From assembly GCA_964631295.1 (NCBI GenBank), contig CAZVXI010000099.1, forward strand, positions 1-11,453: a stretch of 11,453 bases of DNA, in the 5' to 3' direction. This document shows positions 1 to 7,255 of the stretch, one piece after another. The position numbers were made by a program, and so were the translations under genes. Under the pieces are notes generated by a model, which saw only the letters and a list, made by a program, of their open reading frames with translations, did no database searches and was not told the DNA's origin. The DNA comes from CAZVXI01 sp964631295. Its GTDB lineage: Bacteria; Planctomycetota; Phycisphaerae; Phycisphaerales; SM1A02. Position 1 is the stretch's first letter; every line of letters begins with the position of its first letter.

Positions 1-65
1 TACCTGCGGTTGACGGTCGTTGCCGAATCTGCGGAGTCGCTTCACTGGCATGATGAAACGACACG

Positions 66-377
66 TTAGAGCGGTTCCCCTTCATCTGTAGCGGTGTAAC
101 CGGCGTGGCGGAAGCAGTTGAGCGCATCCGAGGCGTTCACTTTGTCGAGCACCGATTGCATGGATTGCCACAACCTTGACACCATGCGACACGCCAAGCT
201 GCGCAACAGCTGTTTGATCTTGCTGAAGACCATCTCGATCGGGTTCGGGTCCGGGCTGTATGGCGGTTGGTAGTAAAGTTCCGCGCCTGCTCCTTCGATC
301 ATCTCGCGAACGCGAGAACCCTTGTGGCTGGAGAGATTATCCATCACCACGACATCGCCGGACTTCAGATGCGGCAT
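66..377 (-). pseudogene. IS630-family transposase, C-terminal remnant
   Basis: This is the C-terminal part of an IS630-type DDE transposase. The 103-residue frame carries the family's second catalytic Asp in VVVMDNLSSHKG (about residue 13) and the catalytic Glu in PPYSPDPNPIEMVFSKIK (about residue 48), followed by the usual short tail. The N-terminal helix-turn-helix and the first catalytic Asp are absent. Upstream of 377 the same frame soon meets a TGA. Family-like fragments continue in different frames (an MHSDT stretch, then QFIRHG, then LMPHLKSGD), which suggests at least two single-base indels in the stretch running to about 560. The complete protein is usually around 340 residues, so this copy should be inactive. 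I could not identify the terminal inverted repeats. The family assignment is strong; the reading of the debris upstream of 377 is inference. Confidence 0.9.
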
Positions 378-560
378 CAGCCATGCCGGATGAACTGCCT
401 GTGTCTGAATGCATGGTTGTACCCAGGCTCGCCGATCCAGTCATCGCGCGCCGACAGAATCGCCGGGATAACAACTGATCAGGACCATGGGCCGCCAGTT
501 GCCCAATGGCGTTCGAATGGAGCGTCTTCGGCCACCCCTTTGTTCCAAGCTCCGGTACCC

Positions 561-941
561 TCAATCAATCCAGCGCCCCATCAACTCAAGCCCCATGTCC
601 TCGTTCGCCAGGTTGAAGACCACCGTCACAGCAATGAAGAAGCAGGGGACAAAAAGCAGCCTGCCTGCCCGCACGCCCAGGTGTCTCGCCGCGAGTCCCG
701 CGATCGTGAACGCAATCAGAGCATGGACGACGCCGATCAGACTCAGATGCTTGATGTTGCCGGACATTCCCAGCGCAACGATGGCAAGATAGACGAGCAA
801 CGCCACCGCAACCGCCTCAAGCCGACCGACCTTCTTCGTGACCAGGACCGCTACGAGCATCAGCGGCAGCGCGCACGCAATCGTGATCTGCGCCACTCCC
901 ACGTAATGTTCAAAAATGAAATTGTTCATCATTTCGATCAT
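561..941 (-). CDS. Small four-helix membrane protein, function unknown
   Basis: I do not recognise a family. From the Met at 941 the product is 126 residues (MIEMMNNFIFEHYVGVAQ...) with four predicted transmembrane helices: about residues 13-33, 41-62, 67-89 and 93-113. They are separated by short polar loops with positive charges (VTKKVGR, RHLGVRAGR). It ends in a short acidic tail, LANEDMGLELMGRWID. The frame stays open to 1127, but the upstream part is Pro/Gly-rich, unlike a membrane protein N-terminus, so I prefer 941; Met codons at 932 and 929 are also possible. No clear Shine-Dalgarno sequence precedes any of them. The stop lies directly beside the decayed transposase region. The hydrophobic periodicity makes it likely to be a real integral membrane protein; its role cannot be inferred. 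Confidence 0.65.
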   Translation of the reverse strand: MIEMMNNFIFEHYVGVAQITIACALPLMLVAVLVTKKVGRLEAVAVALLVYLAIVALGMSGNIKHLSLIGVVHALIAFTIAGLAARHLGVRAGRLLFVPCFFIAVTVVFNLANEDMGLELMGRWID

Positions 942-1108
942 ACCCGTTACTGATAGACTGATATCGACAGGAAATCTGATTCCAGCCCGGCCGGTGTCCG
1001 GAGCTTGGGGGGATGATGGGTTGACCATCACGCCCACCCCGTTCGCGAGTGGCGCGGGCATGACTGCTGCGAGATCCGTTTCACGCGAATGCGCCAAGGA
1101 ATGCCAGG

Positions 1109-1444
1109 CTAGGCTGCGTCGTGCCAATAGCAGCCAACGGCATGGGCCCGCGCGATATCGCAGAGTGTCTGCGCTGCTTCTTCGTCAACATCGCTGAACT
1201 CCACGCCGATCTCGTGTTTGCGGAATCCGAGTTTGCGATGCCAGACAACTCTGCCAGCCAGTGAGAACGTGCCGGAGTTGCTGAACAGGTCGACGGTTTG
1301 CTCGCCTTGACGGTCTCGACTGGAGAGGATCCGAACGCCGCCTGCGGAGAGATCGAGCACGGGGCCAAGGTTGCTGCTCAGCGATTCCTGCAGACGACGG
1401 CCGGTGCGGCGGCGGCCGGAACCGGTCGGCGGAGGTTTGTCCAT
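1109..1444 (-). CDS. Single-domain PilZ protein
   Basis: The product is 111 residues and almost entirely a PilZ domain, the family that often binds cyclic di-GMP. The N-terminal arginine cluster RRRTGRR (residues 11-17) supplies an RxxxR motif. DLSAGG (31-36) matches the DxSxxG motif. The later GRVVWHRK and HEIGVEF strands match the end of the PilZ barrel. With both ligand motifs present, cyclic di-GMP binding is plausible, and the protein may act as a cytoplasmic adaptor for motility, adhesion or exopolysaccharide; no partner gene is adjacent. The start is uncertain. Met at 1444 gives a typical short PilZ protein, but the frame is open back to a GTG at 1828, giving 239 residues with an unrecognised N-terminal half. 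No strong ribosome binding site decides between them. Confidence 0.85.
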   Translation of the reverse strand: MDKPPPTGSGRRRTGRRLQESLSSNLGPVLDLSAGGVRILSSRDRQGEQTVDLFSNSGTFSLAGRVVWHRKLGFRKHEIGVEFSDVDEEAAQTLCDIARAHAVGCYWHDAA

Positions 1445-1879
1445 GCTGCGTCCAATGGGAAGGTGATGCACGAGTCTGCTATCGGGTAGATTGGCTCGCC
1501 GCTGGTGCCCGCAGCGCCATCTGAATGCGGGCCGGCACCGGCCGCCCGGAACAATCAGGAGTCTTCTGCAGATATCGGACTGACGCAACCGGCCGGCTCT
1601 CGCAAGGGCTTGCTGGCACCTGACTGATGCTTCGCCCGTCGAGTGGCCTCGCACGACATTGCTCGCAAGACCACCGTTGTCGAACATCTGGCCATTCGCC
1701 AGAGTCATGCCCACGAGAAGCACGTTCCCCTGCGTTTGGTTTCTATAGATTCCCGGGCGTGGCGGCTCTCGAGCTGACATGCCACCCCGACTGATACCAC
1801 TGGCAAGCACAGTCAACGCTGAGAACACGGCGGCTGTGAGCCATAGTCTTCACGACGCCTCTGGCCGAGAAGGCTGCGT
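1445..1879. other. Intergenic stretch between PilZ gene and tRNA-Leu promoter
   Basis: I see no recognisable gene here. The minus-strand frame of the PilZ gene stays open to a GTG at 1828 and encodes a somewhat hydrophobic start (VFSALTVLASGISRGG), then low-conservation-looking sequence rich in Arg and Gly. It could be a longer N-terminus for the PilZ protein, an eroded secreted-protein gene, or chance. The other frames overlapping the tRNA are shadows. Confidence 0.5.
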
Positions 1880-1907
1880 TTGCTCGCGCGGCAAAGCGGG
1901 CTATACT
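1880..1907 (+). promoter_or_regulatory. Probable sigma-70-type promoter of tRNA-Leu
   Basis: TTGCTC at 1880-1885 and TATACT at 1902-1907 are separated by 16 bases. The second box lies 14 bases before the mature tRNA 5' end, which fits a transcript with a short leader. The -10 match is good and the -35 match moderate. Confidence 0.6.
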
Positions 1908-1921
1908 CGATGCTCCCCGCT

Positions 1922-2007
1922 GCGGCTGTGGCGGAATTGGCAGACGCGCATGGTTCAGGTCCATGTGGGAGTAATATCCCGTGGAGGTTCGACTCCTCTC
2001 AGCCGCA
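1922..2007 (+). tRNA. tRNA-Leu, anticodon CAG
   Basis: The 86-nucleotide gene folds as a class II tRNA. The acceptor stem GCGGCTG (1922-1928) pairs with CAGCCGC (2000-2006), with discriminator A at 2007. The anticodon stem CATGG/CCATG encloses loop TTCAGGT, so the anticodon is CAG (1956-1958), reading CTG codons. The long variable arm (GGGA...TCCC) is typical of tRNA-Leu. The T arm has the 7-base loop TTCGACT and a 5-bp stem with one G-T pair. CCA is not encoded. No integrase gene or duplicated tRNA 3' end is visible nearby, so nothing marks it as an active integration site. Confidence 0.97.
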
Positions 2008-2372
2008 TTGCTCACCTTGTTCGCCGGTGTATCTCCAGATCACCTTCCGATTCCATCGGCCCGCACAATCTCTGGCCCGGCGCGGCCATCAATCACTGCG
2101 AGCTGAAGATCGGCTGGCGGGTCTGCCACCCACACCACCCACCGGACCGCTGCGCTGCATCACGCCGACGACGCCGGTCTCGGCCCGCGTCATCATCGCA
2201 CCAGCAGGCCGGCCCTCGCGAGGCAAGTGCGCGAGCAACGGCACGCTCATCCCCGGACGACGCCGGCGGCTTCAGCCGTGTCTTGAGCATCACTCCCATC
2301 GAGACGCCGTGCAGCACAACGCAATCGATCCAGTCTACTTCCCGCAGCATATCGCGAGCGTTCACCATAACA
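2008..2372. other. Post-tRNA stretch without a convincing gene
   Basis: No intact gene is recognised. A minus-strand frame, 2431 down to 2093, begins only with TTG and ends in an Arg-rich run. Its first 65 or so residues (for example REVDWIDCVVLHGVSMGVML) look protein-like. Around 2220-2250 the coding-like signal moves to a neighbouring minus frame, running about 2255 to 2091, which starts MSVPLLAHLPREGRPAGA and continues TRAETGVVGVMQRSG. This could be one small gene broken by a frameshift, or chance. The short hairpin CCGAT-TCC-ATCGG at 2047-2059 follows the tRNA but has no T-tract. Confidence 0.4.
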
Positions 2373-2669
2373 TTGGTTCCGTCCAGCGATGCTGCCCTGA
2401 CACGGCCCAGTGATATCTCGCATTCCTTCAAACGGTCTATCAGATGGCCGCGGCGATCGGTGTTCTACCAGATTGCGTTTGTCCTTGTCGCGCTGATGTT
2501 ACTTACGTTGCCGTTGCTGTACCTCGGATTGAATGCCGGCGTTGGCTGGCTGCTGAATTGGCATGTGACATCACACCCGAGCGTGTCGAAGCGGCAATGG
2601 CCTTCCGCGACTCGACTTGCCACCACAGCCACAGCCACAGCCATAATCACTACACATCGAATGATATGA
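2373..2669 (+). pseudogene. Possible 5' remnant of a membrane protein gene
   Basis: This plus-strand frame encodes a strongly hydrophobic helix of about 28 residues (about 2469-2555, containing FVLVALMLLTLPLLYLGL and then GVGWLLNWHVT), preceded by a basic stretch, HSFKRSIRWPRRS. That order, basic cytoplasmic lead then one long helix, resembles the start of a membrane-anchored protein. From memory it recalls the N-terminus of planctomycete M48-like peptidases, but no catalytic part is present. After WHVTSHP the frame becomes Thr/Ala-rich low complexity over a CCACAG tandem repeat and stops at 2669. The start is uncertain: TTG at 2373 or GTG at 2460, with no ATG close by. I read it as a truncated gene with moderate-to-low confidence; a short single-helix protein is the alternative. 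Confidence 0.35.
2623..2643. repeat. Short CCACAG tandem repeat
   Basis: Three exact copies of the hexamer CCACAG (2623-2640) are followed by a partial CCA. One plus frame reads it as alternating His and Ser. It sits at the degraded end of the putative membrane-protein remnant, shortly before the convergent propeller gene. Confidence 0.8.
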
Positions 2670-2694
2670 TCCTCCAAATTCTGATGGGCGTATC

Positions 2695-4968
2695 TCATTC
2701 ACGCGCGATATTATCTTGATCTGCAGGTGTATCCATGCGCTCGGTGACTTCGGCAATCACGTTACCATCGACAACGATGTTGAACCCGGTAAACAGACCG
2801 GCATCGTCTGTTGTCTGTTCGAGCCAGACATAGCCGACGCCGAACAGCACCATGCGCCCCTGTTCATCCGGCTCCATAATGAAATCCCGCTCGCGGCCGG
2901 GCAACTGCATGGTGATGAACCCCTCGTCAATGCCGATCGTGAGCGGAGTATCCGGGCCACCGTTGCGGCCGGGCCTCGCCCAGGTGCCGAGCATGTGTGC
3001 AAACTTCTCGCGCAGACGGGAGTTTTCTGCCTCTTTTTCGGCATCCGAGCGCATCAGCAGCCTGACGGTATCCGGTATGGTGAAAGCATCGTCTGCAATC
3101 CGAGCATTGATCTCACCATCGACAAAAGATGCAGCATACATCGCGCCGATCTCAGGCTCGTAAAATGTCCATTGCATGGGGAGTTTCACACCATCCACCT
3201 CGCGATAATCGCGCAGCACCCACATGGGCGAGCCGGGCGACTCATGGCCTGCATACAAACCGCTCTGCACGTCAAAGTACAGTGTCCGTTGCGAGCCGCT
3301 GTGTGTCGTTACCTCGATGACGAAGCAGTCGCGTTCATCAAACTTCCGGATGGCAACTGTACGCATCGATGCGTATGTCTTTTCCGGATCTGCGAGTCGT
3401 CGGAAGTCGCCCGTATCGCGCAGTGCGTCAAGTGCATCACCCTCAACGATCGCGGGCGGATCATCAGTTCGCACGAACCAGCCCATGGTCGCATCATGCG
3501 CGAAGACAAAGCCGTTATCAACCGACCACGAGAAGCCCTCGCCGGCCTGCCATACGAGATCGACTTTGCCTTTCTGCACCACATTGTGCAGCGACTCGCT
3601 CTCACCTGTCAGATGGAACGATCGCAACTGTCGTAAAGCTCGCTCACCTCCGACATTGCGAACATGTGTAGCGAACAACTCCTGCGCCGAGGGAAGCGCA
3701 TCGACAGACGGCCCGCCTTCTGAGCGAGCCATATCCGCACCAGAGTAATCCATACACACCATGCTGCCCATACTGTTGCGGCAATATACACGACCATTGC
3801 TGAGGACAGGCGTCGACCAGTACGTACCATCGTCGAGCACATCATGCCTGGACAGTTCGACGTACGCCTCCGGGTTTGCCTCGGCGACGATGATCTCGCC
3901 TTTTCCATCGACCAGAAGCAATCGTCCGCCGAAGACGAGCATCGAGCCCGTGCCGAGCCCCCGTTTGCGCCACTTTTCGTTGCCTTGCAGATCAATGCAC
4001 TTCAGGATGGCTTCATCGAAGCCGTAGAGGTGGCCTTCAAACAGGACCGCGCCCGACATCTTGTTGCGCATCACCCGGCTCTCCCACACGGGCGTCAGGC
4101 CGTCATCGGTGAGTTGCAGCATCGCGCAGCCGCGGTTGTAGCCCGCGGAGATGAAGATGCGATCATCAATCACGACCGGCGTCATCGGGTAGATCTGCGG
4201 TGTCTTCTGCCAGTCGTATACGGCAACCGTGGAGCCACTTTCCTGCGCGACCACAACCAATCCTCTGCCATTGAGCACTGCCAGCATTGGCGTACCTTTG
4301 TAGTCGAAAGGCATCGGTGTCGAGTACGCGTTGCCAAACGACTCCGTCGTCCAGACATTCTCGCCGGTGTGTTTGTCGAACGCGGCAACTTTATCGACGT
4401 TCATCACGATTATGTCGCCAACAACGAGTGGTGAACAGGAGAAGCCCCACGTCGGCGGCGTGACTCCAACGGTGTCTTCGAGACTTGTCTGCCATCGAAC
4501 ATCTCCGGTGGATGCACTCAGGCACATCAGATTGCCTTCGCGATTGGAGGTATAAAGCCACTCGCCATCAATGGTCGGCGTCGTCAGCGCGCCGCCGTCA
4601 TGTGCATTGTCCCAGAAGTCTGCGGGGTACGTGTGTGTCCATATCTCCGCACCCGTTTCGGCATCGAGGCAGTAGATGACATCACGGGCGTTCTCAAGAT
4701 CATATCCGAGCGTGTACAGGCGGCCGGCAGCGATGGAGAACGATGAATGCCCAAAGCCCAGCGCTTTCCGCCAGAGTGGCTCTGGTGTGCCAAGCGAGTT
4801 CCAGTTGGTCTCAGCGGACACGCCAGTGTGATGTGGACCGCGCCATTGCGGCCAGTCGTTCATTGCCTTGTCATCATCCGCGATTGCGGCCGTGGTCAAG
4901 CAGACAATAAGAAGCGTGATCATCGAACAGACACAGTGCTGCGGCATTCTTCGGGTCGGGCGAAACAT
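2695..4968 (-). CDS. Secreted PQQ-like beta-propeller protein with LolA-like and C-terminal beta domains
   Basis: The 757-residue exported protein begins with a signal peptide (MITLLIVCLTTAAIA, probable cleavage after residue 30). Residues about 37-410 form a PQQ-like beta-propeller: WPQWRGP at 39-45, then repeated blade motifs such as CLDAETGAEIW, AFDKHTGENVW and CIDLQGNEKW. No alcohol dehydrogenase active-site features are evident, so it is more likely a binding or scaffold propeller than a PQQ enzyme. Residues about 427-632 resemble the LolA/outer-membrane lipoprotein-sorting fold (GGERALRQLRSFHLTGE, later DYREVDGVKLPMQW). Residues about 655-745 form a beta-rich tail like DUF3471 domains (LTIGIDEGFITMQLPG). 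The start at 4968 is supported by GGAG six bases upstream. It lies 154 bases downstream of a secreted protease gene on the same strand, possibly cotranscribed. Periplasmic or surface location is inferred; its substrate is unknown. Confidence 0.88.
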   Translation of the reverse strand: MFRPTRRMPQHCVCSMITLLIVCLTTAAIADDDKAMNDWPQWRGPHHTGVSAETNWNSLGTPEPLWRKALGFGHSSFSIAAGRLYTLGYDLENARDVIYCLDAETGAEIWTHTYPADFWDNAHDGGALTTPTIDGEWLYTSNREGNLMCLSASTGDVRWQTSLEDTVGVTPPTWGFSCSPLVVGDIIVMNVDKVAAFDKHTGENVWTTESFGNAYSTPMPFDYKGTPMLAVLNGRGLVVVAQESGSTVAVYDWQKTPQIYPMTPVVIDDRIFISAGYNRGCAMLQLTDDGLTPVWESRVMRNKMSGAVLFEGHLYGFDEAILKCIDLQGNEKWRKRGLGTGSMLVFGGRLLLVDGKGEIIVAEANPEAYVELSRHDVLDDGTYWSTPVLSNGRVYCRNSMGSMVCMDYSGADMARSEGGPSVDALPSAQELFATHVRNVGGERALRQLRSFHLTGESESLHNVVQKGKVDLVWQAGEGFSWSVDNGFVFAHDATMGWFVRTDDPPAIVEGDALDALRDTGDFRRLADPEKTYASMRTVAIRKFDERDCFVIEVTTHSGSQRTLYFDVQSGLYAGHESPGSPMWVLRDYREVDGVKLPMQWTFYEPEIGAMYAASFVDGEINARIADDAFTIPDTVRLLMRSDAEKEAENSRLREKFAHMLGTWARPGRNGGPDTPLTIGIDEGFITMQLPGRERDFIMEPDEQGRMVLFGVGYVWLEQTTDDAGLFTGFNIVVDGNVIAEVTERMDTPADQDNIARE

Positions 4969-4974
4969 ACAAGA

Positions 4975-4978
4975 CTCC
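4975..4978 (-). promoter_or_regulatory. Ribosome binding site of the propeller gene
   Basis: GGAG on the minus strand sits six bases before the ATG at 4968. It favours that start over the internal Met codons at 4947 and 4923. Confidence 0.7.
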
Positions 4979-5122
4979 GTTGGTTATCTGATCCGGTTTC
5001 GGGAACCACATACTACACACATCTCGGCTGAGCAGTGTCACCGGAATCGCTGATTTGCAGAAAGAAAATCGCCTGCAGCATTGGCCACGGGCGTTGAGTT
5101 TATTGAATATGCTGCATCAGGT

Positions 5123-6523
5123 TCAGTCGATATGCAGGATGGGCAACGCGAGCAGTTCGGTCAGTGCGAGCGCGCCCAGTGCTTGCGTAAATCCCTCGAC
5201 CGCAAACACTTCCCGCCCACGCAATACGACGTAGCCCGCACCGAGTCCTTCGCCGCAATCGAACGCGACGCGTCCTGTCTCGACATCGCCGGCAAGCACT
5301 TTCTTGTCCTGGTACTTCCCGTCGGTCCCGAGAAGGTATGCCTCGAAGAACTCGCGTGCTTCATCTTCGCTGTCCCATGTGCTCGCAAACACAATCGCGG
5401 TGTCGCCTTCGGCGTTCTGGAACGCTTCATAGATGTCGCCATCCCAGCCGTTGGCTGCCTGCCTGGCCTTGCCGCGCTGCACGCCACACTGCCGGAGCAT
5501 GAGGCTCAGATAGAACTCGCCGTGAATCGCACAATCGACGCGCGTCCAGCCGGCTGCATTCAAAGTCGGGACTGCCGGCAGTGGGATTTCCGTGCGCGCA
5601 TCGCGCCGGAGTGTGTAGCGTTCAGGATGCATGACCTGCTCGGTCGACGCAGGCAGATCGCTGTACACATCTGCCACGCCCTGCCAACTGTCGCCTTGCT
5701 CCATCGCGCGCTGTCGTGCACGCAGAACAAAGAACGCCCCGTTGGTGTATGCAGCATTCAGCGGGTAGAGGATGTACGGCGGGATGTCACCCATTGCACG
5801 GGCCGCCTCTGCCATCGGGTTGTCGTCGCCCATCATTTCCAACTGCCGCTCCGCCATCTTGACCATATCTTCCACATCCATCTCAGCCATGGTGCGAAAA
5901 ATCATCTCCTGGCTGGTCTTGTTACCAACCAATGTGGGTTGCTGGAAGAGCATCTGCACGTAGGTTGCTTCGCCTTCCACGAGGTAGCGTGCTGCGAGGA
6001 TTCGATCGTCATCGCGCGGCACTGCCTTGCCGAGCGCCTCGAGTTTGTTCTGCAGTTCCTTCAGGTCGTAGTGCTGATCCTGCAATGCGTGAACCAGTTC
6101 GTGCGCCGCGACTGCGTTGATTGTCATGCCCGGCATATCGACAGCGAGATAGTAGAACCTGCCTGATTTCGGATCGTAGTATGCAGCAGCCTGGGTCTTG
6201 AGTGCATTCGTGAACTCCTCGCCGAAGTCGATCGGTTCGGTCAGAAAGCCAAGCCTCATAAGTCCCTGAACGATGCCCGCGCGCTGCTCTTTCGGGAATG
6301 TCGCGTCCATCTCCTCGGTCACCATGTTGCCGAAGTCATCGAGACTCTGTACGGCACTGGGAACATCGCGTTTGAACTCAAGCCCGCGCAGCTCGGTAAG
6401 TTTCTGTTTGATCGGACCGAGATCAGGCAGGTCCGGGTCGGCGGTCTGCGCGTCCTGTGCGAGGGACTGACCTGCGAAAATCGATGCGGCGGCGAGTGCG
6501 AGAATCTGTCGCTTGCGAGGCAT
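5123..6523 (-). CDS. Exported HELVH zinc metalloprotease (gluzincin-like)
   Basis: The 466-residue protein has a signal peptide (MPRKRQILALAAASIFAGQSLAQ, probable cleavage near residue 22). The zinc motif HELVHALQDQHYDL starts at residue 141: His141 and His145 are likely ligands and Glu142 the catalytic base. LVEGEATYV (182-190) supplies the likely third ligand, Glu183, in the usual gluzincin arrangement. The motif matches an uncharacterised bacterial family of secreted HELVHALQDQ proteins; peptidase activity is inferred from the motif. A C-terminal domain (about 300-466) ends in a hydrophobic segment, TQALGALALTELLALPILHI, which might be a membrane or sorting tail. The frame is open back to 6781, but I chose 6523 because the signal peptide follows it directly and GGAG lies six bases upstream. 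A divergent membrane protein gene starts 81 bases away, and the propeller gene lies downstream on the same strand. Confidence 0.85.
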   Translation of the reverse strand: MPRKRQILALAAASIFAGQSLAQDAQTADPDLPDLGPIKQKLTELRGLEFKRDVPSAVQSLDDFGNMVTEEMDATFPKEQRAGIVQGLMRLGFLTEPIDFGEEFTNALKTQAAAYYDPKSGRFYYLAVDMPGMTINAVAAHELVHALQDQHYDLKELQNKLEALGKAVPRDDDRILAARYLVEGEATYVQMLFQQPTLVGNKTSQEMIFRTMAEMDVEDMVKMAERQLEMMGDDNPMAEAARAMGDIPPYILYPLNAAYTNGAFFVLRARQRAMEQGDSWQGVADVYSDLPASTEQVMHPERYTLRRDARTEIPLPAVPTLNAAGWTRVDCAIHGEFYLSLMLRQCGVQRGKARQAANGWDGDIYEAFQNAEGDTAIVFASTWDSEDEAREFFEAYLLGTDGKYQDKKVLAGDVETGRVAFDCGEGLGAGYVVLRGREVFAVEGFTQALGALALTELLALPILHID

Positions 6524-6529
6524 GTCGTA

Positions 6530-6533
6530 CTCC
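6530..6533 (-). promoter_or_regulatory. Ribosome binding site of the metalloprotease gene
   Basis: GGAG on the minus strand lies six bases before the ATG at 6523. The spacing is the same as for the propeller gene, and it supports this start over upstream in-frame Met codons. Confidence 0.7.
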
Positions 6534-6550
6534 GTGTGTGGACTCAGATG

Positions 6551-6565
6551 ATGCATCGTATGCAT
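6551..6565. promoter_or_regulatory. Paired ATGCAT palindromes in a divergent promoter region
   Basis: Two perfect ATGCAT palindromes, at 6551-6556 and 6560-6565, are separated by CGT. They lie in the 81-base gap between the divergent metalloprotease and membrane protein genes. The whole 15 bases form an inverted repeat apart from the spacer, so a dimeric regulator could bind. A weak plus-strand promoter (TTGATC 6566-6571, TATCAT 6587-6592, spacing only 15) lies beside it. No regulator gene is present, so this is speculative. Confidence 0.3.
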
Positions 6566-6604
6566 TTGATCTTCACGCGGATGTGTTATCATGGCTGGAA
6601 CGCG

Positions 6605-7255
6605 ATGGCCACTGCACATATCACATCGATCATCCGCGAGGCAGCGGGAAAACGAAACCGCGAACTGACAACAGAAGCCGTGATATCTGCTGTGCTCGGC
6701 GGCGTGTTCTGCCTGCTCACGTTCGGGGTCCTCTGGTGGCTCGCGTGGATCGTCTCGTGGTATGCGATCGGCTCGGACCATGCCGTGTTCGTCGCGTTCG
6801 CTGTGGCTGGCCTGTTTTTTGTGGTGGCGGTGGCGTCGGCGTGGCGTTCAGTCGACCCGCTCGAAAATGTCTCGCCGATGTCCGACCGGCAGATGGCCGC
6901 ACAGGATGCGGCTGGTGCTCTTTCACTTGCGACAGGTATGCCGATCATCACGCGACACGGCGCTGCGGGCGGTGCGGTGGTTTTGATCGGCGGGCCGGCA
7001 AATATCTTCGAAGCGATATCGCTGCTGCGGCATCGAATCCCGTGTGATACGCGCTGCGCCCGGCAGGCAGCAGAGATCATTGAACACATTCCATCGCAGG
7101 GTATGGAACTCAAAGGCGTCGAACCGGATGAAGCGAGGGCAATCTGCACCCTGAGTCGATTGTCGTTCGTCAAGATCGTTTACGCGCCCGATGCAGACCA
7201 CCCGATGTTGCAGACGACAATCAAGTGGCGCGAGCGGCTCGCATCAACCCAATAG
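6605..7255 (+). CDS. Two-helix membrane protein with C-terminal cytoplasmic domain, function unknown
   Basis: I recognise no family. From the ATG at 6605 the product is 216 residues: a basic N-terminal segment (IIREAAGKRNRE), two transmembrane helices at about 26-51 and 60-80, then a soluble domain of about 135 residues. Following the positive-inside rule, both ends should be cytoplasmic. The soluble domain has a Gly-rich stretch (HGAAGGAVVLIGGPANIFEA, 118-137), a CDTRC pair of cysteines (147-151) and a late EPDEARAICTLSRLSFVKIVY segment. The short predicted stretch after the second helix, DPLENVSPMSDRQMAAQDA, looks like a linker. The frame is open to 6536, but the upstream part is His/Met-rich and lies over the divergent promoter, so 6605 is preferred. 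It is divergent from the secreted metalloprotease gene, which may mean shared regulation. That it is a real gene is well supported; its function is not. Confidence 0.75.
   Translation: MATAHITSIIREAAGKRNRELTTEAVISAVLGGVFCLLTFGVLWWLAWIVSWYAIGSDHAVFVAFAVAGLFFVVAVASAWRSVDPLENVSPMSDRQMAAQDAAGALSLATGMPIITRHGAAGGAVVLIGGPANIFEAISLLRHRIPCDTRCARQAAEIIEHIPSQGMELKGVEPDEARAICTLSRLSFVKIVYAPDADHPMLQTTIKWRERLASTQ

Noticed and set aside
1922..2007. tRNA-Leu considered as an attachment site for an integrated element
   Set aside because: No integrase is present and no repeat of the tRNA 3' end was seen elsewhere in the window.
2716..3636. Long plus-strand open frame opposite the propeller gene
   Set aside because: It is antisense to a clearly coding region with strong domain matches, and its translation resembles no protein family; it is a shadow frame caused by codon bias.
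2695..4968. PQQ-dependent dehydrogenase
   Set aside because: The propeller lacks recognisable catalytic and cofactor-binding features of quinoprotein dehydrogenases and continues into unrelated domains.
5081..6166. 361-codon plus-strand open frame opposite the metalloprotease
   Set aside because: Cys/His-rich translation with no motifs, lying entirely over a gene with a signal peptide and zinc motif; a shadow.
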